A stretch of DNA of 64,000 nucleotides from Lysobacterales bacterium (lineage in GTDB: Bacteria > Pseudomonadota > Gammaproteobacteria > Xanthomonadales > Ahniellaceae): assembly GCA_016182785.1 (NCBI GenBank), contig JACPFU010000010.1:124001-188000 (forward strand). The letters run 5' to 3'. Made by a program: the position numbers and the translations under genes. Positions 8,502-16,062 of this stretch are shown here, piece by piece. Positions within the stretch are counted from its first letter, which is position 1. Each line of letters begins with the position of its first letter. The notes under the pieces were generated by a model. It was not told where the DNA came from and made no database searches. It saw only the letters and a list, made by a program, of their open reading frames with translations.

Positions 8502-8548
8502 GTGGCGAAGCGTGTACGCCGCGAACTGATCGCGGCCGGGTGGCGCGG
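8502..8548 (+). repeat. 47-bp direct repeat, right copy
   Basis: Identical to 7736-7782. Here it follows the antitoxin stop codon and runs up to the sequence that precedes the promoter of the M28 peptidase gene. It has no open frame of its own, so it is the non-coding copy of the hydrolase gene end. Confidence 0.9.
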
Positions 8549-8567
8549 CGGCGGGGCAGTCGCAGGC

Positions 8568-8573
8568 TAGAAT
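8568..8573 (+). promoter_or_regulatory. Promoter -10 element TAGAAT upstream of the M28 peptidase gene
   Basis: GGCTAGAATCGGG, identical in its core to the ubiE element, lies 27 bases before the ATG at 8601. It is probably the original promoter, left intact by the cassette. Confidence 0.45.
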
Positions 8574-8600
8574 CGGGGTTCGTTTCCATGGAGAACCCCG

Positions 8601-10355
8601 ATGCGTCGGATGCTGATTCCCGCCACCCTGTGCCTCGCCGCTTGCGGCAGTGACGCGCCGCCGCCGGAAGTGCCGGCGCCGCCGCCGATGGCGCCGAAGT
8701 ATGTCGAGCTGAAGGGCGACCCGGCGCGCGCCAAGCTCAGCGCCGCGATCGATGCCAATGACCTGGCCCGGCACATCCAGACGCTTTCCTCGGACGAGTA
8801 CGAGGGCCGCGGCCCGGGCTCGCTCGGCGAGCGGCTGACGCTGAACTATTTCGAGAACGAGTTCCAGCGCATCGGCTTCCTGCCGGCGGTGGCGGACGGG
8901 AAGCCGTGCACCGCGTTTCCGTGCGAGGGCGCTTCGTTCTTCCAGCGCGTGCCGATGGTGACCACGCGCACCGCAGCCGGGACCACGCTCAACTTCGCCG
9001 TCGCCGGCCAGCAGCAGGTGCTGACGCTGGGCAAGGAGATGGTGATCGGATCTCGCGTCGAAAAACCGCTGATCGAACTCAAGGACAGCGAGGTGGTGTT
9101 CGTCGGCTACGGCGTCAACGCACCCGAGCAGAACTGGAACGACTACGCCGGCCTCGACGTGAAGGGCAAGACCGTGGTCATGCTGATCAACGACCCCGGC
9201 TTCCTGCGCGGCGACGAGACCCTGTTCAAGGGCCGCGCGATGACCTACTACGGTCGCTGGACCTACAAGTTCGAGGAAGCCGCGCGCCAGGGCGCGAAGG
9301 CCGCGCTCATCGTCCACAACACCGAACCGGCCGCCTACAAGTGGGACGTGGTGGTGAACTCCTGGACCGGCCCGCAGCACGACCTGCCGATCGCCGAAGA
9401 CCCGGAGCCGCGCATCGACGTGCAGGGCTGGATCACGCTGGATGCTGCGAAGGCGCTGTTCGCGGCCGACGGCAAGGACTTCGACGCGCTGATGCTCGCC
9501 GCCGACGCCCCCGGGTTCAAGCCGGTGGCGCTGAACGCGAAGGCCAGGGCCAGCATCGCGATCAGCATGGAGAACGCGTTCTCGCACAATGCCGTCGCGA
9601 TCCTGCCCGGCAGCGGCAAGCCGGAGGAATCGGTGCTGTACATGGGCCACTGGGATCACCTTGGCGTCAATGACCAGATCGAGGGCGAGGATCACATCCT
9701 CAACGGCGCCATCGACAATGCCAGCGGCGTCGCCGGCGCACTCGAAATCGCGCACGCCTTCGCGGCGATGGAACCGAAGCCGGCGCGTTCGATCGTGATC
9801 ATGCTGCCGACGCTGGAGGAATCCGGCCTGCTCGGCTCGAAATATTTCGCCGCGCATCCGCCGCTGTCGCTGGCGAAGATGGCGGCCGTCATCAACATGG
9901 ACGCGCTGCCGATCCGCGGCCGCAACCTCGACATGGGCGTGATCGGCCAGGGCCAATCGCCGGATCTGGAAGCGTTGCTGGCCACCGCGCTCCAGACCCA
10001 GGGCCGCACCATGGAACCCGAGTCCGCACCGGAGAAGGGCTTCTTCTTCCGTTCCGACCACTTCAACTTCGCGCGCCAGGGGGTGCCCGCGCTGTATGCC
10101 CGCGCCGGCCTCACCCACGCCGATCGCGGCGCCGAGTACGGCAAGCAGTGGTCGGACGAGTACACCGCGAACCGCTACCACAAGCCCGCAGACCAGTTCG
10201 ACCCGGCCTGGGACTACGCCGGCGTGGTCGAAGACCTGAACGTCTACTTCCAGGTCGGCAAGGTCCTGAGCGCCACCGGACAGTGGCCGCAATGGGGCGA
10301 GACCAGCGAGTTCCGCGCAGCACGCGCGGCCAGCGCTTCCGAGCGGGCACTGTAG
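8601..10355 (+). CDS. M28-family zinc peptidase lipoprotein
   Basis: A 584-residue lipoprotein. Residues 1-15 form a short type II signal with lipobox LAAC and lipidated Cys15, followed by a proline-rich linker. A protease-associated (PA-like) insertion spans about 140-300. The M28 metal site is seen as GHWDHLG (about 349-355), LNGAIDNASGVAGALE (from about 367), PTLEESGLLGSKYF (from about 403), NMDALP, and FFFRSDHFNFARQGVPALYA. These supply the His, Asp, Glu, Asp and His ligands of a two-zinc aminopeptidase. It would act at the outer or inner membrane on peptides. An alternative ATG at 8588 is out of frame. It is followed after 3 bp by a TPR gene, probably co-transcribed. Confidence 0.92.
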   Translation: MRRMLIPATLCLAACGSDAPPPEVPAPPPMAPKYVELKGDPARAKLSAAIDANDLARHIQTLSSDEYEGRGPGSLGERLTLNYFENEFQRIGFLPAVADGKPCTAFPCEGASFFQRVPMVTTRTAAGTTLNFAVAGQQQVLTLGKEMVIGSRVEKPLIELKDSEVVFVGYGVNAPEQNWNDYAGLDVKGKTVVMLINDPGFLRGDETLFKGRAMTYYGRWTYKFEEAARQGAKAALIVHNTEPAAYKWDVVVNSWTGPQHDLPIAEDPEPRIDVQGWITLDAAKALFAADGKDFDALMLAADAPGFKPVALNAKARASIAISMENAFSHNAVAILPGSGKPEESVLYMGHWDHLGVNDQIEGEDHILNGAIDNASGVAGALEIAHAFAAMEPKPARSIVIMLPTLEESGLLGSKYFAAHPPLSLAKMAAVINMDALPIRGRNLDMGVIGQGQSPDLEALLATALQTQGRTMEPESAPEKGFFFRSDHFNFARQGVPALYARAGLTHADRGAEYGKQWSDEYTANRYHKPADQFDPAWDYAGVVEDLNVYFQVGKVLSATGQWPQWGETSEFRAARAASASERAL

Positions 10356-10358
10356 GTC

Positions 10359-11108
10359 ATGCCCTTCATCGTGCTCTCGGCCATTCTGCAGATCGCCTGC
10401 ATCGCGCACGCGGTCCGCACCGGCCGCGTGCAGTACTGGCCGATCATCATCCTGATCGGCTCGTTCGTGGGCTGCCTCGCGTATTTCCTGGTCGAAATCC
10501 TGCCGGAGATGCGCAACAGCCGCGCCACCCGGCGCGTGGTCGCAAACGTCGCACGTGCGATCGACCCGGAGAAGCGCAAGCGCGAGATCGCAGCGCAGCT
10601 CGAAGTCGCCGACACCGTGCAGAACCGCATCCGCCTCGCCGAGGAATGCCTGCAGCTCGGCGACTATCAGAACGCTCGCGTGCTCTACGAACGCTGCCTG
10701 AGCGGACCCTATGCCGACGACCCGAGCTTCCTGCTCGGCCGCGCCCATGCCGAATCCGGCCTCGGCCTGTTCGCGGAAACGCGCGCGACGCTGGAACACC
10801 TGATCGCAAGGCACCCCGACTACAAGTCCAACGACGGCCACCTGCTCTACGCCACCACCCTCGAAGCCCTCGGCGAATCCGCCAAGGCACTCGACGAGTA
10901 CCGCGTGCTCGAACTCTCCTACCCTGGCGAGGAAGCCCGCCTCCGCTACGCCCGCCTGCTCGCCAAGACCGGCCGCCTCGGCGAAGCCCGCGATGTCTAC
11001 CAAGGCATCCTCAAGCGCGAAAAAACCGCACCCGCGTACTACCGCAAGAAGGAACGCGAGTTCTTCGAGGCAGCCAAGCGGGAGATCGGGGCGCTGGGGC
11101 AAGGGTAG
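10359..11108 (+). CDS. Membrane-anchored TPR-repeat protein
   Basis: A 249-residue protein with two N-terminal hydrophobic segments (about 2-20 and 24-44; the second contains IIILIGSFVGCLAYFLVEIL). From residue 65 onward it has TPR-like helical repeats such as LAEECLQLGDYQNARVLYERCL, ETRATLEHLIARHPDYKSNDGHLLYATTLEALGESAKALDEYRVL and LAKTGRLGEARDVYQGIL. TPR proteins mediate protein-protein contacts; the partner is unknown. It is close behind the M28 lipoprotein. Its stop codon lies inside one arm of a palindrome shared with the convergent next gene. Confidence 0.75.
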   Translation: MPFIVLSAILQIACIAHAVRTGRVQYWPIIILIGSFVGCLAYFLVEILPEMRNSRATRRVVANVARAIDPEKRKREIAAQLEVADTVQNRIRLAEECLQLGDYQNARVLYERCLSGPYADDPSFLLGRAHAESGLGLFAETRATLEHLIARHPDYKSNDGHLLYATTLEALGESAKALDEYRVLELSYPGEEARLRYARLLAKTGRLGEARDVYQGILKREKTAPAYYRKKEREFFEAAKREIGALGQG

Positions 11109-11147
11109 GGAATCGCGGCCGGAGGCCGCTCCCACAGAGCCCTACCC
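11103..11147. terminator. Nested palindrome / REP-like bidirectional terminator
   Basis: Outer 8-bp arms GGGTAGGG (11103-11110) and CCCTACCC (11140-11147) enclose an inner hairpin GGGA-ATC-GCGGCC-GGA-GGCCGC-TCCC (11108-11133). The stop codons of both convergent genes lie in the outer arms. The inner core resembles the REP sequences common in Pseudomonas and Xanthomonadales intergenic regions (from memory). Confidence 0.6.
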
Positions 11148-11621
11148 AAACCGCCCCAGCTTCTTCTCCGGCCTGGCTTCCTGCGGGGCGAGTTGCAGGG
11201 CCTGGATCTTGGCGAGCAGGTTCTGGATGTTCTCGGCCCAGCGCATCGAGGCGGGCGGGGCCTGCGGTGGGCCGACCACCGGGGCGGCCATCGGGCGTTT
11301 GCCGGTGCCGTCCTTGAGTTGATGCATGGCATCGATGGCGAAGCCGTCCCAGCGCAGGAAGTGCGCGGTCGGCACGCTGACCCAGTTCATGTTCGGGGTA
11401 TCGCCGCCTCTTGGGTCCCAGTACTTGGCGCCGGCCAGCGTGGTCGCCTTGAGCCGGGCGCGGCCCTGCAGCCGGAACGCGACGCCGTCGAAGTGGTAGG
11501 CCATGAACGGCTCGCCGTGCAGCAGCACCGCCTGCTTCCCGTACAACATGCCCGCAGTCGCCTCATGGCGGCGCACCATGTAGTCGGCGATGGTGTCGAA
11601 ACGGGTGCGGGCGTTGGCCAT
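11142..11621 (-). CDS. Uncharacterised protein with TfoX/MmcQ-like features
   Basis: A 159-residue protein. The N-terminal 100 residues (RFDTIADYMVRR, then GMLYGKQAVLLHGEPFMAYHFDGVAFRL, then PNMNWVSVPTAHFLRWDGFAIDAM) show the pattern of the small TfoX-N/MmcQ-like fold: a GM-[FY]-G turn, a hydrophobic strand pair, and a closing WVSVP strand with a helix. The C-terminal 50 residues are proline- and alanine-rich and poorly conserved in character. No enzymatic residue stands out. It is convergent with the TPR gene and shares a palindromic terminator. The fold suggestion is by eye and only moderate. Confidence 0.6.
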   Translation of the reverse strand: MANARTRFDTIADYMVRRHEATAGMLYGKQAVLLHGEPFMAYHFDGVAFRLQGRARLKATTLAGAKYWDPRGGDTPNMNWVSVPTAHFLRWDGFAIDAMHQLKDGTGKRPMAAPVVGPPQAPPASMRWAENIQNLLAKIQALQLAPQEARPEKKLGRFG

Positions 11622-11677
11622 TGCGTGAACCGGGACGGGTGTGACCGAATGCTACGCCCAAACCGCGGGCCGCGGTA

Positions 11678-12055
11678 TCAAGCGGAGCGCAGCGAGCGCG
11701 CGACCAGGCCGATGCCGCCGGCGAGCAGGAACAGCATGGTCAGCGTGTTGAACAGGCTGGTCGGCTCGAAGTAGATGCGCAGGTTCATCAGCACGCCGGC
11801 AGCGATGATCGCGACGCCCGCGATCAGCAGCAGCCAGCCGACGCGCGAGCGTCCGTCGAAGAACAGCAGGGCCACACCGACGATGAACGGCAGCAGCGAC
11901 AGGCCGAAGGTGTGCGCGCCGAAGAATGACCAGAAGCCGGTCGCGACGGTGACCTGGCTGGTCAGCAGGTAGCCGCCGACCACGGCCATCACGAAACCGA
12001 TCAGGAACATCGGAATGCCACCCGGCGTGCCGCCGGCGCCCGTGGGTTTGTCCAT
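11678..12055 (-). CDS. Small integral membrane protein of unknown function
   Basis: A 125-residue protein with a glycine/proline-rich N-terminus and four predicted transmembrane segments at about 16-32, 45-65, 73-90 and 103-120. No known motif was recognised. The start ATG is preceded by a good GGGAGGGG ribosome-binding site and, 30 bp upstream, a TAGAAT -10 element on the minus strand, so it is a real gene transcribed on its own. The function cannot be stated. Confidence 0.7.
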   Translation of the reverse strand: MDKPTGAGGTPGGIPMFLIGFVMAVVGGYLLTSQVTVATGFWSFFGAHTFGLSLLPFIVGVALLFFDGRSRVGWLLLIAGVAIIAAGVLMNLRIYFEPTSLFNTLTMLFLLAGGIGLVARSLRSA

Positions 12056-12085
12056 TCGCGATCCCCTCCCGTCAAAGTCGCGCCG

Positions 12086-12091
12086 ATTCTA
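12086..12091 (-). promoter_or_regulatory. Promoter -10 element TAGAAT for the small membrane protein gene
   Basis: Read on the minus strand the context is CGCTAGAATCGGC, 30 bases before the ATG at 12055 and followed by a GGGAGGGG ribosome-binding site. Confidence 0.45.
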
Positions 12092-12161
12092 GCGGCGAGT
12101 GCTTGCCAGCGGCGCGGCGAGGGGGAACCATGGCGACCAGACCGCGAAGGAGCAGACCGCC

Positions 12162-12215
12162 ATGATCCGACTGCCGCATCAGCCACGCCGCCTGCGCACT
12201 GGCGCCCGCCGCTGA
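12162..12215 (+). CDS. Possible 17-codon leader ORF
   Basis: ATG at 12162, preceded by GAAGGAG (12146-12152), opens a short frame rich in Arg and Pro. Its stop codon overlaps the ATG of the next gene in TGATG. It could couple translation to the membrane protein or be chance; this is low confidence. Confidence 0.2.
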   Translation: MIRLPHQPRRLRTGARR

Positions 12216-13045
12216 TGCGCGCGCGTATCGCCACCATCGCGCTCGTCTTGGCTGTTGCACTGGCCTGGCTCGGCGTGCTCGATCGCGTCGCAGCTGGAGA
12301 ACTCGACGCCGCATTCAAGCGCAGTTTCGCGACCTTCGCCATTGCGCGTTCGCTGAACGGCGTGATCTCGCTGGTGCAGGATGCGGATGTTTCGGTGTCG
12401 CCAGTCGGCATCGGCGTCAGCGTCAGCCCGGGCGAACTGCTCGATCCGCTGAACGACCTGCTCGAACAGTTCTCGACGCTCGCCTTCACTGCGCTGACTG
12501 CGCTTGGCATCCAGAAGTTCGCGCTGCAGCTGTCGGACAGCCTGCTGCTGAACCTGCTGCTGAGTGCAGCAGCGGCGGCGTGGTGGCTGACGCGATGGTG
12601 GTCGCACGCGCTCGGCTGGCAGCCGATCGCGGCACGCGCGCTGGTGTTCGCGCTGGCGCTGCGCTTCCTGGTCCCGGGCTTCGCGCTGGCGACGGCGCTC
12701 ATCGATCGCACCTTGCTGACGCCGGAGTTCGAGGCGGCGAAGGCGGCGTTGCAGCTCAGCAGCGATGCCGCCGAGGCCGAAGCGGCGCCGCTGCCCGCCT
12801 CCGAGTCCGAAGGCATCGGCGCACAGATCACGCGCTGGTGGGAGTCGGCCAAGGCCGGTGTCGATGTGCGCGAACGCGTCGAGCGCATTCGCGGCATCGT
12901 CGAGCACGCGGCCGAGCCGCTGGTCACGCTCGCCGTGGTGTTCCTGCTGCAGGCGATCGTGCTGCCGCTGGCCTTTCTCGCGCTCGGTGCGCAGTTGCTG
13001 CGCACCTTGCTCGCCGGCGCGCTGCCGGCGCGCACGCCGCCCTGA
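12215..13045 (+). CDS. Integral membrane protein of unknown function
   Basis: A 276-residue product with an N-terminal hydrophobic segment at about 4-22 that may be a signal peptide. Three or more further hydrophobic segments lie at about 108-126 (LLLNLLLSAAAAAWWL), 140-165 and 235-270. An acidic linker separates the last two groups. I do not recognise the family. There is no metal- or nucleotide-binding motif. It is convergent with minE, with the two stop codons in a small palindrome. The start follows a 17-codon ORF in TGATG overlap; there is no other ribosome-binding site close to it. Confidence 0.65.
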   Translation: MRARIATIALVLAVALAWLGVLDRVAAGELDAAFKRSFATFAIARSLNGVISLVQDADVSVSPVGIGVSVSPGELLDPLNDLLEQFSTLAFTALTALGIQKFALQLSDSLLLNLLLSAAAAAWWLTRWWSHALGWQPIAARALVFALALRFLVPGFALATALIDRTLLTPEFEAAKAALQLSSDAAEAEAAPLPASESEGIGAQITRWWESAKAGVDVRERVERIRGIVEHAAEPLVTLAVVFLLQAIVLPLAFLALGAQLLRTLLAGALPARTPP

Positions 13046-13055
13046 GCGGGCTCAG
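13042..13055. terminator. Short palindrome between convergent stop codons
   Basis: CTGAGC-GG-GCTCAG places the TGA of the upstream plus-strand gene in one arm and the minE stop in the other. The stem is only 6 bp and the loop 2 bases, so a terminator role is tentative. Confidence 0.3.
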
Positions 13056-13312
13056 CGCCCGGGCTTGTCCGGCAACGCCACCGACAGTTCGAGCAGTTCG
13101 TGGCCGCCTTCCTGGCTGAGCTTCACCTGGATCGCCTCGGGATCGACGTTGACGTATTTCCTGAGCACTTCCAGCAGTTCGCGGCGCAAGGTCGGCAGGT
13201 AGTCGGGGGCGCCGCGCTGCGCGCGTTCCTGGGCGACGATGATGCGCAGACGCTCCTTGGCGAGCGAAGCCGAATTCGGCGCACGCGGCTTGAGGAAATC
13301 GAAGATGCCCAT
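13052..13312 (-). CDS. minE: Cell division topological specificity factor MinE
   Basis: An 86-residue protein. The N-terminal amphipathic membrane-binding segment MGIFDFLKPR is followed by KERLRIIVAQERAQRG, the anti-MinCD region, and by the dimerising topological-specificity domain. MinE stimulates MinD ATPase and drives pole-to-pole oscillation so that division occurs at mid-cell. The ATG at 13312 is chosen because MGIFDF is the conserved start; the longer open frame upstream lies inside minD. The gene follows minD by one base, in the order minC-minD-minE. Confidence 0.95.
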   Translation of the reverse strand: MGIFDFLKPRAPNSASLAKERLRIIVAQERAQRGAPDYLPTLRRELLEVLRKYVNVDPEAIQVKLSQEGGHELLELSVALPDKPGR

Positions 13313-13313
13313 G

Positions 13314-14126
13314 TCAGCCTCCGAACAGTCGCGTGAGGAAACCCTTCTTCTGCGCATCGGTGAAACGCATCGGCACGGTCTCCCCGAGCAGGCGCGCGAC
13401 GGCGTCGTCGTAGGCCTGTCCGGCATGCGAGGCGGCGTCGAGGATCACCGGCGTGCCGGCATTCGATCCGGCCAGCACGGTGTCCGACTCCGGTACCACG
13501 CCGAGCACGTCCAGCCCGAGGATTTCCTGCACGTCGGCGATGCTCATCATGTCGCCGCGCTGCACGCGCTCGGGGTTGTAGCGGGTCAGCAGCAGGTGCT
13601 GCGCGACCGCGCGCTCGCCGGTCTCGGCGTGGCGCGTCTTGCTCGCAAGCAGGCCGAGGATGCGGTCGGAGTCGCGCACCGACGACACCTCGGGATTGAC
13701 CACGACCACGGCGCGGTCGGCGAAGTACATGGCCAGGAACGCGCCCTTCTCGATGCCGGCGGGCGAGTCGCAGACGATGTACTCGAAGTCCATCTCCTTG
13801 AGGCCGTTGAGCACGCCCTCGACGCCTTCCTTGGTCAGCGCATCCTTGTCGCGCGTCTGCGAGGCCGCGAGCACGAACAGGTTGTCGAGGCGCTTGTCCT
13901 TGATCAGCGCCTGCTTGAGCGTGCATTCGCCCTGGATGACGTTGACGAAGTCGTACACGACGCGGCGTTCGCAGCCCATGATCAGATCCAGGTTGCGCAG
14001 GCCGACGTCGAAGTCGATCACGACGACGCGCTTGCCACGCCGCGCCAGCCCGACCGCCACGCTGGCGCTGGTCGTGGTCTTGCCGACGCCACCCTTGCCC
14101 GAGGTCACCACAATGATTTCAGCCAA
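13314..14126 (-). CDS. minD: Septum site-determining ATPase MinD
   Basis: A 270-residue membrane-associated ATPase that recruits MinC and oscillates with MinE. The deviant Walker A motif GKGGVGKTT is at residues 10-18, DFDVGLRNLDLIMGCERRVVYD follows from about 38, and the Walker B region FEYIVCDSPAGIE lies near 113-125. The C-terminal amphipathic membrane-targeting sequence KKGFLTRLFGG is intact. It lies between minC and minE with gaps of 30 bp and 1 bp. Confidence 0.97.
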   Translation of the reverse strand: MAEIIVVTSGKGGVGKTTTSASVAVGLARRGKRVVVIDFDVGLRNLDLIMGCERRVVYDFVNVIQGECTLKQALIKDKRLDNLFVLAASQTRDKDALTKEGVEGVLNGLKEMDFEYIVCDSPAGIEKGAFLAMYFADRAVVVVNPEVSSVRDSDRILGLLASKTRHAETGERAVAQHLLLTRYNPERVQRGDMMSIADVQEILGLDVLGVVPESDTVLAGSNAGTPVILDAASHAGQAYDDAVARLLGETVPMRFTDAQKKGFLTRLFGG

Positions 14127-14156
14127 GACAACTACTCCATCGACAGAAGTGGGGGA

Positions 14157-14993
14157 TCAATGCAACGCCGCGAGCATGAGCTTGTCGCCTTCGAGCCAGG
14201 CCTGCACGGCGTGTCCGTGCAGATCGGCGGCGGGCTCCTCGAACACGCGGTACTGGCCGGCGATGGCGATCAGCTCGGCCTGGAAGTTCTGGCAATAGAT
14301 GCGCGCAGCGGCATCGCCGCGGGCGCCGGCGAGCGCGCGTCCACGCAGCACGCCGTACAGATGGATCGAGCCGTCGGCGATCACCTCGGCGCCGTGGCCG
14401 ACGGTCGCAGCGACGGTTAGGTCGGTGCCGCGCGCATACAGGCGCTGGCCGGAACGCACCGGCTCGGCGTGGTGCTGGCCGGGCGCGCGCGCCGGCGGCT
14501 CGCTGGCAACGACCACCTCGGCCGCGGCTTCCGCAACCGCAGCCGCGGGTGGCGGCGGATCGCGTTGCGGGCGGAACTTCGCGAACAACGGCAGATCGAC
14601 TTCGCGCGACAGCGCCGCGACCGCGGCGTCGCCGCTCGCGAGCCCGACCGGACGCAGCCCGGCGGCATGCACCGCATCGGACAAGGCGCGCAGCGCGGTG
14701 GCCGTCGGCAAGGGCTGCAGTGCCGACAGGTCGAGCACGACCGGAGCGAACTCGAACAGCTGCGTGGCCGCGCGCACGCGCGCCTGCAGCTCGGCGAACA
14801 CGCGCGCCGGATCGCCGTCGCGAAGCGCAAGCTGGGCGATGCCGAGCGTGCCGAAGCGCAACTCCGCCGACGGCGCGGTGGCCGCGGCACGCTCGGCAAC
14901 GAACAAGTCTTCGACGGCGCTCGCGGCAGGCGCGGCGGTCGCGGGCGGCGGGGATTTTCGGGATCGCACGAAGGACCGCTGGCACTGGAACAA
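14157..14993 (-). CDS. minC: Septum site-determining protein MinC
   Basis: A 278-residue inhibitor of FtsZ polymerisation. The N-terminal MinC domain contains LFEFAPVVLDLSALQPLP. A 50-residue Ala/Pro-rich linker leads to the C-terminal beta-helix domain with PVRSGQRLYARGTDLTVAATV, GAEVIADGSIHLYGVLRGRALAG and RIYCQNFQAELIAIAGQYRV, the dimerising and MinD-binding part. No ATG is available; translation probably begins at the TTG at 14993 or the GTG at 14969. The TTG lies at leaderless distance from a TATTTT box. The gene heads the minC-minD-minE operon and is divergent from oleB. Confidence 0.93.
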   Translation of the reverse strand: MFQCQRSFVRSRKSPPPATAAPAASAVEDLFVAERAAATAPSAELRFGTLGIAQLALRDGDPARVFAELQARVRAATQLFEFAPVVLDLSALQPLPTATALRALSDAVHAAGLRPVGLASGDAAVAALSREVDLPLFAKFRPQRDPPPPAAAVAEAAAEVVVASEPPARAPGQHHAEPVRSGQRLYARGTDLTVAATVGHGAEVIADGSIHLYGVLRGRALAGARGDAAARIYCQNFQAELIAIAGQYRVFEEPAADLHGHAVQAWLEGDKLMLAALH

Positions 14994-14998
14994 CGCGC

Positions 14999-15004
14999 AA
15001 AATA
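14999..15004 (-). promoter_or_regulatory. -10-like element for the min operon
   Basis: On the minus strand GGCTATTTTGCG lies five bases before the candidate TTG start of minC at 14993. No -35 hexamer is clear. The intergenic region up to oleB is shared with the oleB promoter. Confidence 0.3.
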
Positions 15005-15124
15005 GCCGGAATCCGCGGGCATGAACATGTCCGGATCGGGGCTTGGCCCCCGCGCCGGCGGCCTGGCCGCGACGATGCCGAGAATGGTCGAGCCGTCAAG
15101 GCTTCGATGCGGCCCGGGTTTGCG

Positions 15125-15130
15125 TAGAAT
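15125..15130 (+). promoter_or_regulatory. Promoter -10 element TAGAAT upstream of oleB
   Basis: GCGTAGAATCGGG lies 29 bases before the proposed TTG start of oleB. It matches the recurrent start-proximal element of this genome, and helps exclude upstream in-frame starts that would lie before the promoter. Confidence 0.45.
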
Positions 15131-15159
15131 CGGGGCCCGCTTCGACGGATGCAACGCCC

Positions 15160-16062
15160 TTGGCCCTGCCCGACTTCCCGTTTGCGTCGCACTTCCACAC
15201 GCATCCGGACCAACTCCGCCAGCACTACCTGGACGAGGGCAACGGCGCACCGGTGCTGATGCTGCATGGCAATCCGTCGTGGAGCTACTACTACCGCCGC
15301 CTGGTCGCGGGACTGCGCGACCGCTATCGCTGCATCGTGCCGGACCACATCGGCATGGGGCTGTCGGACAAGCCCGACGACGCGCGCTATCCCTACCGGC
15401 TGCAGCGCCGCGTCGAGGACCTGGAACGGCTGATGCAGTTCCTGATCGACGAGCGCGGCCTGCCCGAGCGCGGCCACACGCTGGTGCTGCACGACTGGGG
15501 CGGCATGATCGGCATGGCCTATGCGTGCCGCCACCCCGAACGCATCGCGCGGCTGGTGATCCTGAACACCGCGGCATTCCCGAATCCGAAGGCGCTGCGC
15601 CTGCCCTTCACGCTCAGGCTCGGTCGCGACTCTGCACTCGGCGCCTGGCTGATCACGCGCTGCAATGCCTTTGCCCGCGGCGCGGCGCGGTATGGCGTGC
15701 GGCGCAAGCTCGACGCCGCGACGCGCGCGGCACTGCTCGCGCCCTACGACACCCCGGCGCACCGCATCGCCACGCTGCGCTTCGTCCAGGACATCCCGCT
15801 GCAGCCCTCCGACCCGGGCTACGCGCTGGTCGAGCAGACCGCGCGCGGCCTCGACCAGTTCGCCGCGTTGCCGGCGCAGATCCACTGGGGCCGCCACGAC
15901 TTCGTGTTCGACGACGCCTTCCTCGCCCGCTGGCGCGAGAAGCTGCCGCAGGCCGAAGTCAACGTCTACGAAGACGCCGGCCATTACGTGCTGGAGGATG
16001 CGCACGAACGCATCGTGCCGAGCGTGCGCCGCTTCCTGGATGCGCAGGCGGTGCCGCGATGA
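15160..16062 (+). CDS. oleB: OleB, haloalkane-dehalogenase-like beta-lactone decarboxylase
   Basis: OleB decarboxylates the beta-lactone made by OleC to a cis-olefin in head-to-head hydrocarbon biosynthesis. Counting from the TTG start, the product has 300 residues of the alpha/beta-hydrolase superfamily. HGNPSWSYYYRRLV begins at 36. Asp112 is the nucleophile in the elbow VLHDWGGMIG, an Asp rather than Ser, as in haloalkane dehalogenases. PDHIGMGLSDKP lies at about 61-72 and the catalytic histidine in DAGHYVLEDA. The TTG at 15160 is chosen because it follows the TAGAAT promoter element and starts at the conserved PDFPF; upstream in-frame starts would lie before the promoter. It overlaps oleC by 4 bp. 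Confidence 0.85.
   Translation: MALPDFPFASHFHTHPDQLRQHYLDEGNGAPVLMLHGNPSWSYYYRRLVAGLRDRYRCIVPDHIGMGLSDKPDDARYPYRLQRRVEDLERLMQFLIDERGLPERGHTLVLHDWGGMIGMAYACRHPERIARLVILNTAAFPNPKALRLPFTLRLGRDSALGAWLITRCNAFARGAARYGVRRKLDAATRAALLAPYDTPAHRIATLRFVQDIPLQPSDPGYALVEQTARGLDQFAALPAQIHWGRHDFVFDDAFLARWREKLPQAEVNVYEDAGHYVLEDAHERIVPSVRRFLDAQAVPR

Larger units (their letters stand above)
7736..8548. mobile_element. Putative toxin-antitoxin cassette bounded by 47-bp direct repeats
   Basis: The segment holds only a promoter and two overlapping toxin-antitoxin genes, and begins and ends with identical 47-bp sequences. The left copy is the 3' end of the hydrolase gene including its TGA; the right copy lies just before the promoter of the next gene. 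The unit length, one repeat plus interior, is 766 bp. No recombinase is encoded inside. Base composition is visibly lower in GC than the flanks. Interpretation as an inserted unit is inference; the repeats themselves are seen directly. Confidence 0.5.

Noticed and set aside
8427..11135. A minus-strand open frame of about 900 codons opposite the M28 peptidase and TPR genes
   Set aside because: It is an antisense shadow without any recognisable domain or start signal.
15043..15159. Longer OleB starting at 15043
   Set aside because: The extension crosses the TAGAAT promoter element and is Ala/Arg/Pro-rich without family resemblance; the conserved protein begins near the TTG at 15160.
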